Below, in pieces: positions 45,869 to 54,861 of a stretch of DNA of 64,000 nt (within the stretch, counting starts at the first letter, position 1; each line of letters begins with the position of its first letter). The position numbers and the translations under genes were made by a program. The stretch comes from Rubrivirga sp. SAORIC476 (GTDB taxonomy: Bacteria > Bacteroidota > Rhodothermia > Rhodothermales > Rubricoccaceae): NCBI RefSeq assembly GCF_002283555.1, contig NZ_MVOI01000003.1:1414798-1478797 (forward strand), given 5' to 3'. Under the pieces are notes generated by a model. The model was not told the origin of the DNA and did no database searches. It saw nothing but the letters and a program-made list of their open reading frames with translations.

Positions 45869-47353
45869 CTAGTAGGACTTGGCGTAGACCACGCGCCGGT
45901 CGGCGGGCGCCCCGCTGACCGGGTCCGTGCCCGCCTCCTCGGTGTCGATTCCCGGGAACTGGCCGGGGAAGGGCAGGCAGCGGATGGTCGCCTTCGTCTC
46001 CTCCTTGACACGCGCCTCTGTCTCGGCCGTCCCGTCCCAGTGCATGAGCGCGAAGCCCCCCGCGTCCATGACCTCCTTGAAGCGGTCGTAGGAGTCCACG
46101 ACGTGCGTGTTCTCGCGGCGGAAGGCGTAGGCCCGGTCGTAGAGGCCCTGCTGGATGTCGTGGAGCGCCTCGCGGATGGCGGGCACGATCTCACGCGCGC
46201 TGACGGACTTCTTCTCCCCCGTGTCGCGGCGGGCCATCTCGGCCGTCCCGTTCTTGACGTCCCGCGGCCCGACGGCCAGCCGGATCGGCACGCCCTCGAC
46301 CTCGTACTGCGCGAACTTCCACCCCGGCCGGTACTGGTCGCGGTCGTCCAGCACAACACGGTAGCCCGCCTTGGTGAGCGCGTCGCGCATGCCCTCGGCG
46401 GCCTCTAGCACCTCGGTGTTGTCGTCGTTCTTGCGCGTGATCGGCACGATGGCGATCTGGATGGGCGCCAGCTTGGGCGGCAGAATCACGCCCTGGTCAT
46501 CGCCGTGGGTCATGATCAGCGCGCCGATGAGTCGCGTGGACACGCCCCAGGAGGTCGCCCAGACGTACTCCGCCTCGTTGTCGGCGTTCTGGAACGTGCA
46601 CTCGAAGGCCTTGGCGAAGTTCTGCCCGAGGAAGTGGCTCGTGCCCGCCTGGAGCGCCTTGCCGTCCTGCATCAGCGCCTCGATGCAGTACGTGTCGACG
46701 GCGCCGGGGAAGCGCTCCGAGGCCGTCTTGACGCCCTTGATGACGGGCATCGCCATCCACTCCTCGGCGAACGTGGCGTACACGTCGAGCATCGTGGTTG
46801 TCTCCTCGACCGCCTCGGCCTCCGTCGCGTGGGCGGTGTGGCCCTCCTGCCACAGGAACTCGGCGGTGCGCAGGAAGAGGCGCGTCCGCATCTCCCAGCG
46901 GACGACGTTGGCCCACTGGTTGAGCTTCAGGGGCAGGTCGCGCCAGGACTGGATCCAGCGCGAGTAGGTGTCCCAGATGATGGTCTCGGACGTGGGCCGC
47001 ACGATGAGCGGCTCCTCCAGCTTCGCGTCGGGGTCCACGATCAGCTCGCCGTCGACCTCTTTGAGGCGGTAGTGCGTCACCACGGCGCACTCCTTGGCGA
47101 AGCCCTCCACGTGCTCGGCCTCCTTCTCCAGGAAGCTCTTCGGGATGAAGAGCGGGAAGTAGGCGTTGCGGTGGCCGGTCGCCTTGAACATGCCGTCCAA
47201 GCCGCGCTGCATGTTCTCCCACAGCTCGTAGCCGTTGGGGGGGAGGACCATCGAGCCACGCACGGGCGAGGTCTCGGCGAGCTTGGCCGCCCGGATGACA
47301 TCCTGGTACCACTGAGCGTAGTCGGTGGCGCGGGGGGTGATCGACTCGGCCAT
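45869..47353 (-). CDS. proS: Prolyl-tRNA synthetase, archaeal/eukaryotic type
   Basis: A 494-residue class II synthetase of the short (ProS type 3) form lacking the bacterial editing insertion. Motif 1 region [18 protein letters not shown], motif 2 [15 protein letters not shown] with [24 protein letters not shown], motif 3 [21 protein letters not shown], an anticodon-binding domain and the C-terminal Tyr (YAKSY) typical of the type. It charges tRNA-Pro. I used the ATG at 47353, where [16 protein letters not shown] matches the family start. Confidence 0.95.
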   Translation of the reverse strand: MAESITPRATDYAQWYQDVIRAAKLAETSPVRGSMVLPPNGYELWENMQRGLDGMFKATGHRNAYFPLFIPKSFLEKEAEHVEGFAKECAVVTHYRLKEVDGELIVDPDAKLEEPLIVRPTSETIIWDTYSRWIQSWRDLPLKLNQWANVVRWEMRTRLFLRTAEFLWQEGHTAHATEAEAVEETTTMLDVYATFAEEWMAMPVIKGVKTASERFPGAVDTYCIEALMQDGKALQAGTSHFLGQNFAKAFECTFQNADNEAEYVWATSWGVSTRLIGALIMTHGDDQGVILPPKLAPIQIAIVPITRKNDDNTEVLEAAEGMRDALTKAGYRVVLDDRDQYRPGWKFAQYEVEGVPIRLAVGPRDVKNGTAEMARRDTGEKKSVSAREIVPAIREALHDIQQGLYDRAYAFRRENTHVVDSYDRFKEVMDAGGFALMHWDGTAETEARVKEETKATIRCLPFPGQFPGIDTEEAGTDPVSGAPADRRVVYAKSY

Positions 47354-47574
47354 GGGGCAAAGCGTCCGGGACGGGACGCGGGGATGCGCGGGTGTACCTT
47401 TCGTGTGCGGACCGTGTGTGAGCCCCGGGGATCGCTCGTTCCTTGGCGGCGTTACCTCGCCCATGGAGGGCGCGGCTCTCTATACACGGGCCGACGAATA
47501 TACCCGGGCTCACGGGTGCGACCGGTCCCACCGTTCCCTCTTCGCGCGGCCTCCGCACCGACGTCTCCCCTGCC

Positions 47575-49161
47575 ATGCGCGCTCACTCCTCCCGACGGCT
47601 CGCCGTCCTCGTTCTTTCCGCTGTCGGCCTGGTCGGCCTGCCAGCGCTCTCTGGCTGTGCGTCCTCCCGCCCTGAGGCTGAGCGCACCGCACGCGCCCCG
47701 GTCGCCCAGGCCGACACCGCCGGGCCCGCCCGCGTCGGCCTCGCGGCCACGATGGACATCCCCGACAACCCGTATGGGGACACGGCTATCGTCGATGTCC
47801 CCGCCGCCGAGGACATCGCCTCGGGCGCCGTCCCGCTCGGCTACTACGACGAGGAAGAAGGCGCCGTCGACCCGGACGCCATCACGGTGGGCCGCTACTA
47901 CTACGACGACGAGGGCACGACCTACTACGAGGACGTCGCCGAGGACCTCGACGACTACGGCCAGGGCGCCGACGACGACGTCTACTACGGCGGCTACTAC
48001 GCCGACTACTACCGCTACGGCGACCCGGCGTACTACCCGTCGCCCTACATGTACTACCGGCCTTACACCACGTACCGCCCGTACGTGCGCTACGGCTGGT
48101 ACCCCACGTGGCGCCACCGCCGGGCCTGGGCCTACAGCCCGTACTACGCCGGGTATCACGGCTACTACGACCCGTACTACGGCTGGGGCTACGACCCGTA
48201 CTACAGCTACGGCCCCGGCGTCTACGTCTCGGTCGGCTTCGGATGGGGATGGGGCGGATACGGCAGCTATGGCCACGGCTACTCGGACGGGTACTACGAC
48301 GGCCGCTATGCGAGCGCGGGCTACTACGGCCCCGGCTACTACGGCCGCCCTCGCAACCGCGCCTATTACGACGACTACCGCCACGACCGCGGCGACGACG
48401 GTCGCCGGAGCCGCGTCCGCGGACTGCCGGGCACCAGCACGTCGCCCATCGCACAGTCCTCGACGGACCCCTCGCGGCAGCCCGCGCGCCGCGGCCTCGC
48501 CCCGGCCCGCCTGCCCCGGCCCTCCACCGACCGCGGCATCACGCGCTCGACCGGTCGCGTGACCCGCACCTCGCCTGACCGCGACGTCGCGAGCGACCGT
48601 CCGGCCCGGATCCCCCGCACCGGCGGCGTGACCTCGACCGGCCCCGGCCGCACTGGCACGGCCAGCCCAACGACCTCCCGCCCGACGCGCGAGGCTGCCC
48701 CGACGCGGAGCACTAACCCCGTCCGCCGGACCGCGCCCCGGACCGCAGACCCGGTGACGCGCTCCGATACGCCGACGCGCACCACGCGTCCGGAACCGAC
48801 CCGTCGTGCGGAGACGCCACGCCGCACCCGGGCCGACGAGCGCCCGACCCCACGCCGCGAGACGAGCCCTGCGCCTTCCCCGAGGACGGAGCGTCCGGCC
48901 CCGCGCCGTGAGGTGTCGCGCCCGGCACCGGCGCCTCGTCGCGAGAGCCGACCCGCACCGGCTCCGCGTCGGGAAAGTCGGCCCGCTCCCGCACCGCGAC
49001 GGGAGAGCCGCCCTGCTCCCGCCCCGCGACGGGAGAGCCGCCCCGCTCCTGCCCCGCGTCGGGAGAGTCGGCCCGCCCCCGCACCGCGTCGGGAGAGCCG
49101 GTCCTCGGGCAACCGCTCGTCGGGCAGCCGGTCCTCGCGCCGCGGCGGAAACGACGACTGA
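47575..49161 (+). CDS. Tyrosine-rich, Arg/Pro-repeat lipoprotein of unknown function
   Basis: 528 residues. Lipoprotein signal LPALSGC (Cys about 28). Residues about 85-270 are extremely Tyr/Gly/Asp-rich (YYGGYYADYYRYGDPAYY, GYYDPYYGWGYDPYYSYG). The rest is low-complexity and basic (Arg, Thr, Pro), with six perfect RPAPAPRRES decapeptides near the end and a Ser/Arg tail. It has no recognisable catalytic domain. The composition suggests a cell-surface or matrix structural protein; tyrosines and arginines could promote phase separation or cross-linking (inference). TATAC-type AT-rich sequence near 47485-47505 may be part of its promoter. Confidence 0.75.
   Translation: MRAHSSRRLAVLVLSAVGLVGLPALSGCASSRPEAERTARAPVAQADTAGPARVGLAATMDIPDNPYGDTAIVDVPAAEDIASGAVPLGYYDEEEGAVDPDAITVGRYYYDDEGTTYYEDVAEDLDDYGQGADDDVYYGGYYADYYRYGDPAYYPSPYMYYRPYTTYRPYVRYGWYPTWRHRRAWAYSPYYAGYHGYYDPYYGWGYDPYYSYGPGVYVSVGFGWGWGGYGSYGHGYSDGYYDGRYASAGYYGPGYYGRPRNRAYYDDYRHDRGDDGRRSRVRGLPGTSTSPIAQSSTDPSRQPARRGLAPARLPRPSTDRGITRSTGRVTRTSPDRDVASDRPARIPRTGGVTSTGPGRTGTASPTTSRPTREAAPTRSTNPVRRTAPRTADPVTRSDTPTRTTRPEPTRRAETPRRTRADERPTPRRETSPAPSPRTERPAPRREVSRPAPAPRRESRPAPAPRRESRPAPAPRRESRPAPAPRRESRPAPAPRRESRPAPAPRRESRSSGNRSSGSRSSRRGGNDD
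48919..49098 (+). repeat. Six tandem 30-bp coding repeats
   Basis: Six head-to-tail 30-bp units, each encoding RPAPAPRRES. The peptides are identical but the DNA copies differ at many third positions, so the repeat is old or maintained at protein level. Confidence 0.85.
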
Positions 49162-49186
49162 CCTGCCCGATCCGACCCGACGACCT

Positions 49187-49215
49187 GCGGCCCCTGCCTA
49201 CCCGGCGGGGGCCGC
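49187..49215. terminator. Hairpin between convergent genes
   Basis: An 8-bp stem GCGGCCCC/GGGGCCGC with a 13-nt loop, spanning the gap between the Tyr-rich lipoprotein stop (49161) and the last codons of the permease gene. Confidence 0.55.
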
Positions 49216-50796
49216 TTCTGTGTAAACGGTCGGGGCGCCCACCTCGGCACGCCGAACGGGGCGGCGGCGCGGCCACCGGACGACGACTTCGCCCACCAGC
49301 GCGGAGGCCATCAGGATGCCGACCACGACGGCGAGCGCGCGGCCGACGCTCGTGAACGCCCACACCTGAAGGATCATCACGGCGATCGCCGCCGGAATCG
49401 ACAACAGCAGCGGCCCGAACCGCGACATGGCATTGAATCGGTCGCCCCGGCTCGAGAACGGGGGCGTCTTGTGGGCGACCGCCACCACCCGCGAGACGGC
49501 GGCCGAGACCGCGAACCAGAACGCCGCATGGAGAAGGGCTGCCACGGCGGGCATCGAGAGGGCCAGCAGCACCGCCATCCCCACATGGAGCGGAAACAGG
49601 ACGCGCCACGTCAGCGCCTTTTGCGCCCCGAGCTGCACCACGCGCGGCCGCGACTCGGGCAGCGTGCCGAACACCCAGGCCGCCGACGCGTGGTCCGATG
49701 TCTGGAGCGTCTGGACGAGCGTCTGGATGCAGAACAGCAGGACCACGAGCACCGACAGGTGGAGTTGCGTCGCCGGGTTCTGGAGCACGTTCAGCGTCCC
49801 CTCGAGCGCGCCGGCCTCCCCCGCGCCGACCATGCTGCCGAGGCCGCCGACGAGCCAGCCATACACGACGAACCCCGCCGGGAGCAGCGCCGCGGGCCAC
49901 AGCCTTCCCCGCACCAGCCGGTCGTCGGCGAAGGCGGCCGTCGCGAAACCGTAGGCTGCCCGGATGGGACCGTTCGGAACGGCCCACCGCTCCGGTGCCG
50001 TCATCTGGCGCCCGAGGCGGGTCCGCGCGCCCTCCTGGCGGGTCCCGTCGGCCAGGCGGCGCAGCAGGCGGAAGTAGTGGTACGGGAAGAGCCCGCCGAA
50101 GGCGATGCCGAACACCATCAGGGAGACGCCCAGCACCACGATGCCGACCGTCACCTCGCCGCCGAGCACGTCGGCGATCCAGGCCCCCGGCCACCACGGC
50201 GCGGCGAGCGCGTCCGTCGACGTGCCGACGAGTTGGAAGCCGAGCACGAGGGCCGCGATGAGCGCCGTTCGCGTGACCGAGAGCGACGTGCGGAGCGCGC
50301 GTGAGGGGAGCGTGAGCGTGAACGTCCACAGCACTGCCAGCACGAGCAGCGCCGTCCAGACCGTCGCCCCGCCGATCCCGAGGCCCACCAGGAGACCCAG
50401 CGCCGGACCGTGCGCGACCCCCGTTCGGAGGGCGACCGGTACCGCGATGCCGACCACCATCAGTGCCACATACGTCCCGATGCCCATCAGCCGGGCCAGG
50501 TAGTGCTGCCGCTCCGTTGCGGGCAGGGTCGCCAGCCACGCGTTGTCACGGGGCCGGCCCATCAGCTCGTCGTACGAGCCGACGACCCCGAAGGCCGCCA
50601 GCACGATCCCGAAGCTGCCCCCTACGAAGAGCGCTGCCGTGGCGGGCGCCTCCCCCAGCGAGAGGGCGAGCACGACGCCCGAGAAGCCGTACGCCGCGAT
50701 GGTCGTCATGAGACGGCCGGCGCCCCGACGGCCCGTGCGGCCGTGGCGGAGGTCGGCCCGGAGTTGGGCGGCGGCGAGCGTGAGGACCGAATTCAT
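49198..50796 (-). CDS. ABC-2-like multi-spanning membrane protein
   Basis: 532 residues with about 12 hydrophobic segments in two halves, similar in layout to ABC-2-type exporter permeases of the large single-chain kind: N-terminal LAAAQLRADLRHGRTGRRGAG, a loop ELMGRPRDNAWLATLPATERQHYLARL and the central AWVFGTLPESRPRVVQLGAQKAL. No ATPase gene lies beside it, so a partner would be encoded elsewhere. The assignment rests on topology and the LP(A/E) loops only. Confidence 0.55.
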   Translation of the reverse strand: MNSVLTLAAAQLRADLRHGRTGRRGAGRLMTTIAAYGFSGVVLALSLGEAPATAALFVGGSFGIVLAAFGVVGSYDELMGRPRDNAWLATLPATERQHYLARLMGIGTYVALMVVGIAVPVALRTGVAHGPALGLLVGLGIGGATVWTALLVLAVLWTFTLTLPSRALRTSLSVTRTALIAALVLGFQLVGTSTDALAAPWWPGAWIADVLGGEVTVGIVVLGVSLMVFGIAFGGLFPYHYFRLLRRLADGTRQEGARTRLGRQMTAPERWAVPNGPIRAAYGFATAAFADDRLVRGRLWPAALLPAGFVVYGWLVGGLGSMVGAGEAGALEGTLNVLQNPATQLHLSVLVVLLFCIQTLVQTLQTSDHASAAWVFGTLPESRPRVVQLGAQKALTWRVLFPLHVGMAVLLALSMPAVAALLHAAFWFAVSAAVSRVVAVAHKTPPFSSRGDRFNAMSRFGPLLLSIPAAIAVMILQVWAFTSVGRALAVVVGILMASALVGEVVVRWPRRRPVRRAEVGAPTVYTEAAPAG

Positions 50797-50908
50797 GACG
50801 GGCAGTATCGGCGGGTCCCCCGGACGGGGTTAGCCCCGGCCCCAACGCGGCGCGTCTGCGCGCGGTGCCCTCCCGTCTCGGTGCGCTCGCCGAGGTGCCC
50901 AGACACGC

Positions 50909-50938
50909 GTGCGCCCCCGCCGGGTGGCAGGGGCGCAC
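50909..50938 (-). terminator. Hairpin downstream of lipoprotein at 51038
   Basis: A 9-bp stem GTGCGCCCC/GGGGCGCAC with a 12-nt loop, about 100 bp after the minus-strand stop. Its GCGCCCCCGCCG core is shared with the terminator of the paralogous gene (51933-51965). Confidence 0.55.
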
Positions 50939-51037
50939 AGGGGGCGGCGAGGTCAGGCTCGCCCCCACCGGAGCGGGGATCGGTCCGCAGAGCTTCTACC
51001 ACAGAGCATCCACAGACCGTCCCCAGTTCAGCAGCGG

Positions 51038-51781
51038 CTACTCGATCTCGGCCTCGACGGCGTACACCGTGCGGGCGGCTTCCTGGAGTTGCTGCGGACG
51101 CGAGACGCCCCCGATGACCTTGAGCGTCCGGAGGGTGTACTCCACGAAGTCGAACCGCGACGTCGTGCTGCGGTGGCTCGGGTCCGTGAAGGTGCCGCTG
51201 GTGCAGCTCACCGTCTCGTAGCGATCGTCGACCAGGACGCCACCCCGCTGGTAGTGGCGGACCTGCATCCGGCACAGCGAGGCCTGGGGGTCCACCTCGG
51301 TCGGGTCCCACGTCGTCAGGACGCTGTTGGACTGCGGGGTGACCGAGAGGACGAGGTCGTAGGTCGGCGGCGGCGGCGGACCCGTGATCGAGACGGAGTA
51401 CGACAGCTGGCGCGTCGTCTGGGTGCCGCCGTTCTGGTACGTGAAGTCGGCCGTGAGGGTGTAGGACCCGTTGGGGACGTTCCCCGCCTGGACGAGGAGG
51501 TAGGAGCAGGGCGACGTGGCACAGTCGGCGGCGACCACAGAGGCATCGCCCGAGAGCGAGAGCGTGTTGCTGATCTCGGTGCCGCAGTCCGAGAAGTCGA
51601 ACGAGTACGCATTCTGGGTGCCGGGGTCGACGGTCTGGAGGCCGCTGAAGCGCGCACAGTCCAGCATCGCGCTGGCCTCGACGGCCGATGCCGCCGGCAC
51701 GTCGGCGACGAAGTCGTCGGCGCAGCCGGAGAAGAGGGGGGCAGCCAGCAAGAGGGCCGCGAAGAGGGCGAGGGGACGCAT
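51038..51781 (-). CDS. Lipoprotein of an unrecognised family (paralogue 1)
   Basis: 247 residues with lipobox APLFSGC (Cys20). The mature part is beta-rich with several cysteines. It shares with the protein at 51985 the blocks DCA(R/K), SNT(L/F)S(L/I)SGD, PNGS(Y/F)xLTA, ITGPPP, TYDL, a WDPxEVxP-type motif, CRMQV(R/K)H, RYETVxCxSG and DFVxYTLxT. I do not recognise the family. A GTCAGAACCGAC dyad lies 100 bp upstream of its ATG, pointing to control by the local two-component system. Probably an outer-membrane or periplasmic sensor accessory or stress lipoprotein (inference). Confidence 0.75.
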   Translation of the reverse strand: MRPLALFAALLLAAPLFSGCADDFVADVPAASAVEASAMLDCARFSGLQTVDPGTQNAYSFDFSDCGTEISNTLSLSGDASVVAADCATSPCSYLLVQAGNVPNGSYTLTADFTYQNGGTQTTRQLSYSVSITGPPPPPTYDLVLSVTPQSNSVLTTWDPTEVDPQASLCRMQVRHYQRGGVLVDDRYETVSCTSGTFTDPSHRSTTSRFDFVEYTLRTLKVIGGVSRPQQLQEAARTVYAVEAEIE

Positions 51782-51880
51782 GGGAGCGGTGGGAGTGAGT
51801 TCTCAGGTTCGCACGCCGTGCCCCGGTGTGCCTGAGCCGTCGATCCCGTTGGCATGCGGAAGAAGCGGCCGTTCGAGCCG

Positions 51881-51892
51881 GTCAGAACCGAC
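51881..51892. promoter_or_regulatory. Candidate operator (dyad GTCnGAACCGAC), site A
   Basis: GTCAGAACCGAC, symmetric as GTCnG-nn-CnGAC. It lies 100 bp upstream of the lipoprotein start at 51781; one of four such sites in 5 kb. Confidence 0.55.
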
Positions 51893-51932
51893 TACTCGTC
51901 ACAGGAAGCCGTTCTGCCGCCGATCCACACGA

Positions 51933-51965
51933 GCGCCCCCGCCGACACCGAGTCGGCGGGGGCGC
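51933..51965 (-). terminator. Very strong hairpin downstream of lipoprotein at 51985
   Basis: A 14-bp perfect GC stem (51933-51946 with 51952-51965) and a 5-nt loop, 20 bp after the minus-strand stop at 51985. Confidence 0.75.
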
Positions 51966-51984
51966 AGACGAGCGATGCGGCAGC

Positions 51985-52788
51985 CTACATCGCTGCGGGG
52001 TTGCTCTCAACGGCGAACACGCCCCCTGAGGCCGACTGAAGCAAGTCGATCGACTGGCTGGGGCTCTGGCCCGCCACCTCGTACGTCTGGAGCGTGTACG
52101 TCACGAAGTCGACCTGCGAGGACGTACTCTGATGGCCCAGATCCACGAAGGCGCCACTCGCGCAGTTCACCGTCTCGTAGCGGTTGTCGACGGTGGACCC
52201 GTCTAGCCGTAGGGTGTGCTTGACCTGCATGCGGCAGAAGTTGGCTGTCGGCTCCACCTCAGCCGGGTCCCAGGCCACGTCGACGCGGTCGGCCAACGCA
52301 GTCGCGTCGAGCGCGAGATCGTAGGTCTCCGTCGGCGGCGGCCCCGTGATGGCGACCGTCTTGGTGAGCGAACGGCAGGTCGAGTCGTCGACGAGGCCAT
52401 AGCAGAAGGCCGCGGTAAGGACGAAGGAGCCGTTCGGCGTGGAATCGGCCGCCGCGCCGATGACTTCCTCGGCTCCTGGCGACCCGGCGAAGATCCCGGT
52501 GATGGTGCCGTCCCCCGAGATCGAGAAGGTGTTGCTGAGGAACGGGCCACACGCCGACAGATCCAGCATGTACTTGTGGCTTGCCCCTGGCTCGACGGGG
52601 GACTGGCCCTCGATCTTGGCACAGTCGAGAGCCCGCGCCCCAGCGCTCGGCGGGTCGTGCGGGTTCGGCGGGTCCTCCCCGGCATGGGCCAGGGCGGCGT
52701 CGGCCCCGTCGGTCACGAGGCCGTCGGCGCAGCCGGAGACGAGAGGCGCGGCCAGCAGGAGGGCCACGAAGAGAGTGAAGAAGCGCAT
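51985..52788 (-). CDS. Lipoprotein of an unrecognised family (paralogue 2)
   Basis: 267 residues, lipobox APLVSGC (Cys20), paralogue of the protein at 51038, with the same ordered motifs and cysteines (DCAK, SNTFSISGDG, FCRMQVKH, RYETVNCASG). It differs by an Asp/Pro-rich insert (EDPPNPHDPPSAG) after the lipidated cysteine. It is divergent from the histidine kinase at 52955; the 166-bp shared gap carries operator site B 103 bp upstream of this start. It has its own strong terminator. Confidence 0.75.
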   Translation of the reverse strand: MRFFTLFVALLLAAPLVSGCADGLVTDGADAALAHAGEDPPNPHDPPSAGARALDCAKIEGQSPVEPGASHKYMLDLSACGPFLSNTFSISGDGTITGIFAGSPGAEEVIGAAADSTPNGSFVLTAAFCYGLVDDSTCRSLTKTVAITGPPPTETYDLALDATALADRVDVAWDPAEVEPTANFCRMQVKHTLRLDGSTVDNRYETVNCASGAFVDLGHQSTSSQVDFVTYTLQTYEVAGQSPSQSIDLLQSASGGVFAVESNPAAM

Positions 52789-52890
52789 CGGGTGGTGAGG
52801 ATGTCAGCCCCCATGGTCGCCCGGCCCTGCCGCGCTTCGCGTCCCCCGCACCGACCGTCCCCGGCCACCTCAGTGACCCATTTCGGGGGG

Positions 52891-52902
52891 GTCCGAACCG
52901 AC
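52891..52902. promoter_or_regulatory. Candidate operator (dyad GTCnGAACCGAC), site B
   Basis: GTCCGAACCGAC in the divergent gap between the lipoprotein (start 52788) and the histidine kinase (start 52955). It ends 24 bp upstream of a -7-like element, a plausible activator position. Confidence 0.6.
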
Positions 52903-52926
52903 TCCCGCGCTGGCCGACTCTGCCGA

Positions 52927-52934
52927 TACCTTCG
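52927..52934 (+). promoter_or_regulatory. Candidate -7 element of kinase-regulator operon
   Basis: TACCTTCG, one base from TAnnTTTG, 20 bp before the kinase ATG. No -33 TTG is present at the normal spacing, as expected for an activator-dependent promoter. Confidence 0.4.
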
Positions 52935-52954
52935 GCTCCTGCCCTCCCGTATCG

Positions 52955-54166
52955 ATGCCCCTGCTCGCTCTCCTGCTCGCCGCGGCCCTCCAGACGGGAT
53001 CTGTGGAGGCCGCCTCCGACTCGGCGCTCGCGCGCGGGGCCGTGCTCTCGGCCACCGAGGCGGCCGAGCGTGACGGGCCGTTCGCGGACATCGGGGCCTT
53101 CTTCGAATGGGTCGACCGCAACCAGCCCATGAGCGGGAGCCGCCTCGTCAACCCGCACACCGACCCCACCGGCGAGCGCGGGATCTACTACGTGCTCGAC
53201 CGCGACTCGACAGTATGGATCCAGGGCCCCGACGGCCAGACCCTCCGCCTCGATGCGTACCTACCCTACAAGATGGGCCGCACGATCAACGAGGAGTTCA
53301 AGTACAGTGAGAGTCGTCCCAAGGGGGTCGGGTGGGGGGTCGAGGCGGGCGAGTTTCTGATCTACATCAACAGCGGCCTCCCGCAGCGCCTCGCGCTCGC
53401 GCTCTTGGTCCTCGTGCCGCTGCTGGTGCTCGCCGTCATCTACGGCCTCTGGCGACGGCTCCGGCTGGCGACCGAGCGGGGCCTCCAACTCGCCGAGTCG
53501 CGGCGGCGCCTCGCGGACAGCCGTGAGAACGAGCGGATGCACCTCGCGCGAGACCTCCACGACGGCCCCCTCCAGGACCTCCAGGCCCTCCGGATGCGGC
53601 TCGGCGTCGTCCAGCGGGCGGTCGAGCGGGGCACCCCACTCGCCGACGCGGCGCTCGACCCCGTGCAGGCGGACCTGCTCCGCGTCGTCCACGAACTGCG
53701 CGGCGTCAGCGAGGGACTGCGCCCGCCGGTGCTGGGGCCGTTCGGGCTGGCCGCCGCGCTGCGGACGCTGGCCACGCGCGCGAGAGAGACCCACCCGGAC
53801 CTGACCATCGACCTCGACCTTCAGGCCGATGGGACACGCCTCAGCGAAGCGGCACGCATCGCGCTCTACCGCGTCGTCCAGGAATCGATCAACAATGCCG
53901 CCGTGCACGGCCGGGCGCACCGCGTCACGGTGACCTACCGCGAGCACAACGGCGTCCGCCTCGTCGTCGAGGACGACGGCACCGGCTTCACGATGCCCGA
54001 CGCCGTGTTCGACCTCGAACGCGAGGGCCACCTCGGCGTGGCGGGCATGAGCGAGCGCGCCGAGGCGATCGGCGGCACCTTCGCCGTCGACACCCGCCCG
54101 GGCGCAGGCACCCGCGTCCTCGTCACCGCTCCACCTTCCGTCTTCTCCACCCCGATCCCCGCATGA
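52955..54166 (+). CDS. Sensor histidine kinase, NarL-partner type, with unrecognised extracytoplasmic domain
   Basis: 403 residues: signal-like N-terminus (1-20), an extracytoplasmic domain of about 120 residues (ADIGAFFEWVDRNQPMSG ... YYVLDRDSTVWIQGPDG ... EFKYSESRPKGVGWG), one TM helix (146-166), a HisKA_3 dimerisation domain with His202 in LARDLHDGPLQDLQAL, and a HATPase domain (VVQESINNAAVHG, DDGTGF, GHLGVAGMSERAEAIGG). The sensor domain recurs in the kinase at 55567. The response regulator starts within its stop codon (ATGA), so it is the cognate partner. Operator site B and the -7 element lie upstream. Confidence 0.92.
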   Translation: MPLLALLLAAALQTGSVEAASDSALARGAVLSATEAAERDGPFADIGAFFEWVDRNQPMSGSRLVNPHTDPTGERGIYYVLDRDSTVWIQGPDGQTLRLDAYLPYKMGRTINEEFKYSESRPKGVGWGVEAGEFLIYINSGLPQRLALALLVLVPLLVLAVIYGLWRRLRLATERGLQLAESRRRLADSRENERMHLARDLHDGPLQDLQALRMRLGVVQRAVERGTPLADAALDPVQADLLRVVHELRGVSEGLRPPVLGPFGLAAALRTLATRARETHPDLTIDLDLQADGTRLSEAARIALYRVVQESINNAAVHGRAHRVTVTYREHNGVRLVVEDDGTGFTMPDAVFDLEREGHLGVAGMSERAEAIGGTFAVDTRPGAGTRVLVTAPPSVFSTPIPA

Positions 54167-54771
54167 TCCGCATCCTCGTCGCCGACGACCACCCCCTCTG
54201 GCGCCGCGGCGTCTGCGATCTGCTCGACGGCGAGCCTGACCTGTCGGTCGTCGGGCAGGCCGGCGACGGCGCCGAGGCGCTGGACCTCATCCGTACCGTC
54301 CCGGCCGACGTGGCCCTGCTCGACATGGAGATGCCGCGCATGAGCGGGGTCGAGGTCACGCGCACCGTCCGCGCCGAGGGGCTCACGATGCGGCTGCTGG
54401 CGCTCTCGGCGTACGACGAGCCAGAGTACGTCTCGGGCTTGATGGACGCCGGGGCCGACGGCTACATCACCAAGGAGCGCCCCCCCGAGATGTTGCTCGA
54501 GGCCGTCCGCGCCGTGGCCGACGGGCAGGGGCGGTGGTTCGTGCGGGCGGTCCCGGCCAGCGACCACACGAGCCACCTGTCGGAGCGCGAGCGCGAGGTG
54601 CTGGCCCTGCTCGCCGAGGGGCGCCCCAACCGCGGCATCGCCGAGGCGCTGTTCATCTCCGAGAACACCGTCCGGAACCACCTCAGCAGCCTGTATGCGA
54701 AGATCGACGTGCAGGGCGCCCGCGAGGCGGTCGCGTGGGCGTGGCGCAACGGCGTGATCCGAGCGGAGTAG
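54163..54771 (+). CDS. NarL/LuxR-family response regulator
   Basis: 202 residues. Receiver domain with Asp8/Asp9 (VADDHPLW), phospho-acceptor Asp54 (LLDMEMPRMSG) and Lys (YITKERPPE), then a LuxR-type helix-turn-helix (about 140-200: LSEREREVLALLAEGRPNRGIAEALFISENTVRNHLSSLYAKI). It overlaps the kinase gene by 4 bp. It is the only DNA-binding regulator in the island and the natural candidate to bind the four GTCnGAACCGAC dyads, including one starting at its own last base. Confidence 0.93.
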   Translation: MIRILVADDHPLWRRGVCDLLDGEPDLSVVGQAGDGAEALDLIRTVPADVALLDMEMPRMSGVEVTRTVRAEGLTMRLLALSAYDEPEYVSGLMDAGADGYITKERPPEMLLEAVRAVADGQGRWFVRAVPASDHTSHLSEREREVLALLAEGRPNRGIAEALFISENTVRNHLSSLYAKIDVQGAREAVAWAWRNGVIRAE

Positions 54772-54782
54772 TCCGAACCGAC
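54771..54782. promoter_or_regulatory. Candidate operator (dyad GTCnGAACCGAC), site C
   Basis: GTCCGAACCGAC beginning at the last base of the response-regulator stop codon, 80 bp upstream of the lipoprotein gene at 54862. Identical to site B. Confidence 0.55.
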
Positions 54783-54861
54783 CAGTTCCAAACGGCCGGT
54801 CTGTGCCGTTGCCGACGGGACAAGTCGGCCCGAACCTCAGGGCACAGTCTCCATCTCTCCC

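Noticed and set aside
48785-48805. An additional GGAACCGAC match considered as a fifth operator of the two-component regulon
   Set aside because: It lies inside coding sequence of the Tyr-rich lipoprotein, has an extra base in the dyad and is far from any start codon.
51854-52039. Small plus-strand open frame of 61 codons between the two lipoprotein genes
   Set aside because: It overlaps the operator, the strong terminator stem and the 3' end of the opposite gene, and has no recognisable features.
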